From contig DASCOT010000044.1 of assembly GCA_036012155.1 (NCBI GenBank), positions 1 to 27,434 on the forward strand: 27,434 bases of DNA, given 5' to 3'. The translations under genes and the position numbers were made by a program. This document shows, piece by piece, positions 23,608 through 27,434 of this stretch (position 1 is the first letter of the stretch; each line of letters starts with the position of its first letter). The notes below the pieces were generated by a model. The model worked only from the letters and a program-made list of their open reading frames with translations. It did not search any database and was not told the origin of the DNA. This DNA is from DASCOT01 sp036012155 (GTDB lineage Bacteria > Acidobacteriota > UBA890 > WLXD01).

Positions 23608-24924
23608 CTACTGAATGTAGCCGAGCGCTCGCAGCTGCCGTTCCAGGTCCGGCGAAAGCCCTACGGCGGCGCCTTCGCGGTCGCGCCGGATCTCGCGCAT
23701 CTGTTGCCGCAAGCGTCGTGCCAGCCGGGTGAGCTGTGCGTCGGCCGGATCCACCAGCGCGTGGAACTCTCCGGGGTCGACGCTGAGGTCGTAGATTGCG
23801 CCTGGCAACCCGGAAGAACGGTTGACGATCATCTTGTACGGCCACTGTACGATCGCCTCGATCTCGTTGCCGTAGTAGTCGCTGCGCGCGAAGATCGGCC
23901 GTACCGGAGGCTCCTCGCCCTCCATCAGGGGCACCAGGGAGCCGCCCGACACTTCAGGCACTTCCCGCCCGGTGAGATCGAGCAACGTCGGTACGATATC
24001 CACCGTCGACACCGGCTCCTGGTGCCGCACCGCCGGAACGCCCGGACCCCACAAGACCAGCGGCACGCGCATCACCTCGTCATACAGCGACATGCCGTGC
24101 CCACGATGGTAGTGCTCCCCCGAGAAGGCCTCACCATGGTCTGCGGTGAGCGCTACCCATGTGGTCTCGTCGAGGTCGCGCTCGCGCAGCGCCTCGAATA
24201 GCCGCCCGACCTGCGAGTCGACCCAGAGAATCTCCTCATCGTAGGCGGCCTTGGCGAACTCCACGTCACCGGCCTGCTCTGCCGCTGTACGGCTCTCCAG
24301 CGTGGCGAGGGTGTCGCCATAGCGGTCGGCGAACGCGGCGGTGAAGACACCCCGAGCCGGCTCCGGAGCGTCGAATTGATGGTGCACATCAAACAGGTGC
24401 AGGAAGAGGAAGAACGGCTTCGAGCTGTCGCGACTGTCCAGCCAGTCGAGGGCATCGTCGAGGCTCTCGTCCGCAAGTCGCAGCTCGGTCGCCGTTGCTG
24501 GTTCCAGGTCATAGTGATCGAACCCCGCGGCCATGCCGAACCGTGGAAGCAGGAAGGAAACGTTCACCACCGCCGCAGTGGCGTATCCTGTCGCGGAAAG
24601 ATACTGAGGCAGGGTGATGACTCCGTCGCGAATCCTGCGGTGGCTCGATGTCCCGGCGCCGTGGGCGCTCGGGTACAGGCCCGTGAGGATGCTGGCGACC
24701 CCTGGCAAGGTCCACGAGGAGGCGGAGTATGCGTGTTCGAATACACTGCCCGTCGTCGCGAGCTCATCGAGATGCGGTGTTGTTTGGCGGTCGTAGCCGT
24801 AGAGGCTCATATGGTCGGCGCGCAACGTGTCGATCACCACGAGCACCACGTTCCCGGGTGGCTCGGGGGCACAGCCGCTGGTGGCCAGCAACAGACAGAA
24901 ACACAGGCTCAGGGCATGCCGCAT
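23608..24924 (-). CDS. Sulfatase/alkaline-phosphatase-fold lipoprotein-like hydrolase
   Basis: This is a 438-residue exported protein. The signal peptide ends in TSGC (Cys18), a slightly atypical lipobox. The sulfatase-fold metal site is present in VVIDTLRADH (29-38), TADHGEAF (261-268) and HRGHGMSLYDE (274-284). The nucleophile region reads SSWTLPGVASILTG: Thr72 stands where formylglycine sulfatases have Cys or Ser in C/S-x-P-x-R, and the Arg is absent. This T form occurs in sulfatase-like proteins that probably act as phosphatases, phosphotransferases or phosphodiesterases. So sulfate ester hydrolysis should not be assumed. ATG 24924 starts the signal peptide. It is divergent from wecE, 211 bases away. 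Confidence 0.87.
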   Translation of the reverse strand: MRHALSLCFCLLLATSGCAPEPPGNVVLVVIDTLRADHMSLYGYDRQTTPHLDELATTGSVFEHAYSASSWTLPGVASILTGLYPSAHGAGTSSHRRIRDGVITLPQYLSATGYATAAVVNVSFLLPRFGMAAGFDHYDLEPATATELRLADESLDDALDWLDSRDSSKPFFLFLHLFDVHHQFDAPEPARGVFTAAFADRYGDTLATLESRTAAEQAGDVEFAKAAYDEEILWVDSQVGRLFEALRERDLDETTWVALTADHGEAFSGEHYHRGHGMSLYDEVMRVPLVLWGPGVPAVRHQEPVSTVDIVPTLLDLTGREVPEVSGGSLVPLMEGEEPPVRPIFARSDYYGNEIEAIVQWPYKMIVNRSSGLPGAIYDLSVDPGEFHALVDPADAQLTRLARRLRQQMREIRRDREGAAVGLSPDLERQLRALGYIQ

Positions 24925-25133
24925 TCGGTATCGATCACATCGGAGGTTCGGTCGTGGCGGGCGAGCTCCCGCAAGGAACCCTGAGTATACTTCCCGGCCG
25001 CGACGGGCACCCACAGCTGCCCGGCGGATCAGCGTTGCGAATTCGCCGCCGCCGCCGGCTCGCGGTTATAGAATGCCGCCCCGGGCTCCACGGCCCGGTC
25101 GGCTGCCCACCGGCACGCCCCCGCCCCGAGGCG

Positions 25134-25177
25134 CGATGAGCGCCCAGATAACGGACGCAGTCACGATGAGCGCCCAG
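25134..25177 (+). repeat. 14-base direct repeat carrying two start codons
   Basis: CGATGAGCGCCCAG occurs at 25134-25147 and 25164-25177, 30 bases apart. Both copies put an ATG in the wecE frame (25136 and 25166). The result is MSAQ twice, ten residues apart, consistent with a short tandem duplication at the start of the gene. Confidence 0.85.
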
Positions 25178-26320
25178 CGGCCTCCGTACCAGATCCCGTT
25201 CAACCGCACAGCTCTGGCGGGCGCCGAGCCCGACAACATCGCTGCTGCAATCAAGGCGGGGCAGATCGTCGGCAACGGTGAGTACGGTCGACGCTGTGAA
25301 CAGTTGATTGAGAGCCTCATAGGCGATGGGCGTCGCGTGATGCTCACGACCTCGTGTACCCACGCGTTGGAGATGAGCGCCCTGTTGCTCAACCTGCAGC
25401 CGGGCGACGAGGTCATCATGCCGTCATTCACCTTCGTCTCTACTGCCAACGCGTTTGCGCTACGCAGCGCGGTGCCGCGCTTCGTCGATATCCGGCCCGA
25501 CACCCTCAACCTGGACGAGACGAAGATCGAGTCTCTTATCGGCCCGCAAACTCGTGCCGTCGTCGCGGTGCACTACGGCGGTGTTGCTTGTGAGATGGAC
25601 ACGATCGAGCGAATCGCCTTTCGACACAGTCTCGATGTGATCGAGGACAATGCACACGGCCTGCTGGGCGCCTACCGCGGCAAGCCGCTAGGCACCTTCG
25701 GGCGCATGGCCACCCTTAGTTTCCATGCCACCAAGAACTTCACCTGCGGAGAAGGCGGCGCGTTGATCGTCAACGACTCGGACCTGATCGATCGTGCCGA
25801 GATCATTCGTGAGAAGGGCACCGACCGGGCAAGCTTCTTTCGCGGTGAGATCGACAAGTACACCTGGGTCGATCTGGGCTCGAGCTATCCGCCGTCGGAA
25901 ATCCTTGCGGCGTTCTTGTTCGCACAGCTCGAGGCGCACGAGGCCATTCAGTCGATCCGGCGTGGCATTTGGCAGCGCTACGATGACGCATTGCGCGATT
26001 GGGCTACCGCCAACGGCGTGCGGTTGCCCACCGTCCCCGACTCCTGCGAGCAGGCCTACCATCTGTACTGGATCCTCCTTCCCGAGCCGGAGCAACGTAC
26101 ACGGCTCGTCGAGCACCTTCGTTCCCTGGGCATCGTCGCCGTCTTCCACTACCTTCCACTCAACCTCTCACCGATGGGCCGTTGCCTGGGTAGCAAGGAA
26201 GGAGATTGTCCGGTTACTGAGTCGGTGGCCGACCGTCTGCTGCGGTTACCCTTCTACAACGACCTATCGGAATCCGATCAGCACGCCGTGATCGGGTCGA
26301 TTCTGGACTTCCGGCTATGA
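25136..26320 (+). CDS. wecE: dTDP-4-amino-4,6-dideoxygalactose transaminase (WecE/RffA family)
   Basis: This PLP enzyme of the DegT/DnrJ/EryC1 family aminates dTDP-4-keto-6-deoxyglucose to dTDP-4-amino-4,6-dideoxygalactose (dTDP-fucosamine). The 394-residue protein closely follows the E. coli WecE pattern: IPFNRTAL, VMLTTSCTHALEMSALLL, GDEVIMPSFTFVSTANAF, VHYGGVACEMDTIERIA, VIEDNAH (D171), SFHATKNFTCGEGGAL with the PLP lysine K200, REKGTDRASFFRGEIDKYTW and VFHYLPLNLSPMG. GAGG lies five bases before ATG 25136. An in-frame ATG at 25166 is equally compatible with homologues. wecD follows after 36 bases, as in the common antigen gene order. Confidence 0.92.
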   Translation: MSAQITDAVTMSAQRPPYQIPFNRTALAGAEPDNIAAAIKAGQIVGNGEYGRRCEQLIESLIGDGRRVMLTTSCTHALEMSALLLNLQPGDEVIMPSFTFVSTANAFALRSAVPRFVDIRPDTLNLDETKIESLIGPQTRAVVAVHYGGVACEMDTIERIAFRHSLDVIEDNAHGLLGAYRGKPLGTFGRMATLSFHATKNFTCGEGGALIVNDSDLIDRAEIIREKGTDRASFFRGEIDKYTWVDLGSSYPPSEILAAFLFAQLEAHEAIQSIRRGIWQRYDDALRDWATANGVRLPTVPDSCEQAYHLYWILLPEPEQRTRLVEHLRSLGIVAVFHYLPLNLSPMGRCLGSKEGDCPVTESVADRLLRLPFYNDLSESDQHAVIGSILDFRL

Positions 26321-26356
26321 GCCCGAGCGGTGAGCTAGCCGGACGGATGGCATAAC

Positions 26357-27088
26357 GTGAGCAACGCATCCATGAGCATTGAGCCACTGTCCTGGGACTC
26401 GGAGTTCTTCGGCTTCCGCATCGGTCGCGCCTATCCGCGGCAGTTCAGGCCGTCCGACCTGCCACAGGGGGCTCGCCAGGCAGGCTACCGCTGCCTCTAC
26501 CTGAGCTGTGGCATCTCCGATGGCGGCGCGCTCAAGGAAGCCGCCAAGGCGGGCTTCGCACCGATTGACGTACGCGTCACCCTGAAGGCTCACCTCACGC
26601 CTCCCACGTCGGAGCTGACAGAGCGTTCGGCAATCGATATCGGTCCGTACCGCCCCGAAGACATGCCCCACCTCATCGCCATTGCCCACGATCTCAGCGC
26701 CTACAGTCGTTTCAATCTCGACCCCGGTTTCGACGAGGACGCGGCACGGCGCCTCTATGGGCGCCGCATCCAGGACTCATGCGCCGGCCGCGCAGAGATC
26801 ACCTTGGTGGCCCGCCGCGACGGCCTTCCCATGGGATTTGCCACCTGCACCGCCGCCGGCGCCACTTCCGGAGCGCTCGAGATGGTCGGCGTGCGCGACA
26901 GCGCCGCCGGCACAGGCATTGGCTCCGCGCTAGTCAGGGCAGCGCTGCATCACCATCAACAGGCCGGCCGCCCGAGCGCCGTGGTGAGCGTACAGGGACG
27001 CAACCCGCGGGCGCTCAACTTCTACCAGCGCAACGGGTTTCAGATCCGCGAGATGGAGCTGGTGTTTCACTGCTGGATCGACGAGTAG
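26357..27088 (+). CDS. wecD: WecD-like dTDP-fucosamine N-acetyltransferase (GNAT)
   Basis: This is a 243-residue GNAT acetyltransferase. The N-terminus MSNASMSIEPLSWDSEFFGFRIGR resembles E. coli WecD (SIEPLTW...FFG). The acetyl-CoA binding motif is seen in VGVRDSAAGTGIGSALV, and the C-terminal motif in GRNPRALNFYQRNGFQ. Following wecE it should acetylate dTDP-fucosamine to dTDP-Fuc4NAc, a precursor of enterobacterial common antigen or O-antigens. GTG 26357 is the listed start; ATG 26372 (MSIEPLSWD) is equally plausible and neither has a strong ribosome binding site. The remaining common-antigen genes are absent here, so the destination of the sugar is unknown. Confidence 0.83.
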   Translation: MSNASMSIEPLSWDSEFFGFRIGRAYPRQFRPSDLPQGARQAGYRCLYLSCGISDGGALKEAAKAGFAPIDVRVTLKAHLTPPTSELTERSAIDIGPYRPEDMPHLIAIAHDLSAYSRFNLDPGFDEDAARRLYGRRIQDSCAGRAEITLVARRDGLPMGFATCTAAGATSGALEMVGVRDSAAGTGIGSALVRAALHHHQQAGRPSAVVSVQGRNPRALNFYQRNGFQIREMELVFHCWIDE

Positions 27089-27109
27089 GTAACGCTGGCG
27101 CGCTTCACA

Positions 27110-27124
27110 GGCCCGTGCCGGGCT
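27110..27124. terminator. Possible bidirectional hairpin between wecD and fabI
   Basis: GGCCCG and CGGGCT can pair around TGC in the 37-base gap between convergent genes. It lacks a T-run on either side, so termination is only a possibility. Confidence 0.25.
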
Positions 27125-27125
27125 C

Positions 27126-27434
27126 CTACATCGCGGTAGTGCTGAGCCCGGCGTCGACGTAGTGCACCTCGCCGGTGACGCCTTTCGCGAGGTCAGAGAG
27201 CAGGTAGAGGCCGGCGGCGCCGACATCGTCTGTGTCGATGTTGCGGCGTAGTGGCGCCCGGTCGGCCATCGCGGCGAGCATTCCCCGCAATCCCGATACG
27301 CCGGAGGCGGCGAGTGTCTTGATGGGGCCGGCGGAGATGGCGTTCACGCGGATGTTGCTTTCGCCGAGATCGAGCGCCAAATATCGAACGGTGGCCTCGA
27401 GACCGGCCTTGGCGATCCCCATGACGTTGTAGTT
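27126..27434 (-). CDS. fabI: Enoyl-[acyl-carrier-protein] reductase FabI, 3' end
   Basis: FabI reduces enoyl-ACP with NADH in the last step of each fatty acid elongation cycle. The window holds the last 102 codons; the 5' part lies beyond 27434. At the edge NYNVMGIAK contains the catalytic Tyr and Lys of the short-chain dehydrogenase Y-x6-K motif. RVNAISAGPIKTLAASG, PLRRNI, LLSDLAKGVTGEVHYVDAG and the C-terminal segment all match FabI. It is convergent with wecD. The tail ends LSTTAM rather than the usual YNIMGM type, which is a minor difference. Confidence 0.95.
   Translation of the reverse strand, partial: NYNVMGIAKAGLEATVRYLALDLGESNIRVNAISAGPIKTLAASGVSGLRGMLAAMADRAPLRRNIDTDDVGAAGLYLLSDLAKGVTGEVHYVDAGLSTTAM

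Overview
The window is a stretch of high-GC chromosome from a Gram-negative bacterium. Evidence for an outer membrane is a TonB-dependent receptor, an OmpA-domain protein, a DegS-like protease, lipoproteins and a WecE/WecD-type sugar nucleotide pair. Several features are common in Acidobacteriota and Gemmatimonadota: the carboxypeptidase-regulatory domain on the receptor, a HEAT-repeat/cyclophilin fusion, and beta-propeller plus M28 peptidases. The wecE-wecD pair is more familiar from Gammaproteobacteria. I cannot assign a phylum; an uncultured Acidobacteriota-like or proteobacterial genome is my best guess. Genes are tightly packed on both strands. The largest gene-free gap is about 230 bases, so no stretch over 300 bases lacks a gene. 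I saw no tRNA, rRNA, CRISPR array, insertion sequence or TPP riboswitch.

Layout. 1-205: an incomplete, AT-richer open frame on the minus strand whose composition differs sharply from the rest. 224-1048: a membrane protein built from two copies of one module. 1159-3844 (-): TonB-dependent receptor with a one-base frameshift close to its 3' end. Divergent from it, 4078-8227 (+): a tightly coupled operon of an exported PD40 propeller protein, an exported M28 peptidase with PDZ domain, and a cytoplasmic M20 deacylase/peptidase. 8244-9122 (-): inner-membrane-anchored coiled-coil OmpA protein; 9312-9593 (+): small membrane protein.

9672-15775 (-): a co-directional run of a DegS/HtrA-like protease, thiO, thiS, thiG, a ThiE/TenI-family gene and a HEAT-cyclophilin. 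The thiO-thiS-thiG-thiE part overlaps gene to gene and makes the thiazole half of thiamine. 15943-17166 (+): AlkX/YcaQ-like DNA glycosylase. 17163-17588 (-): RpiB-family isomerase without the usual cysteine. 17728-18588 (+): lipoprotein of unknown function. 18702-18974 (+): DUF4242 protein.

19014-22344 (-): an OsmC-family gene and a PQQ-type sugar dehydrogenase, each interrupted by an in-frame stop, behind an intact exported M20D amidohydrolase. 22553-22981 (+): small very basic, histone-like protein. 23133-23594 (+): MsrB. 23608-24924 (-): sulfatase-fold protein with a threonine where sulfatases carry Cys/Ser. 25136-27088 (+): wecE-wecD pair. 27126-27434 (-): the 3' end of fabI, running off the window.

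How the genes may work together (inference): the receptor and the divergent propeller-M28-M20 operon look like a peptide capture and degradation unit. The thi genes form one metabolic operon. wecE-wecD would supply a 4-acetamido-4,6-dideoxy sugar for a surface glycan. Two general peculiarities are frequent TTG start codons with strong ribosome binding sites, and four coding lesions in three minus-strand genes.
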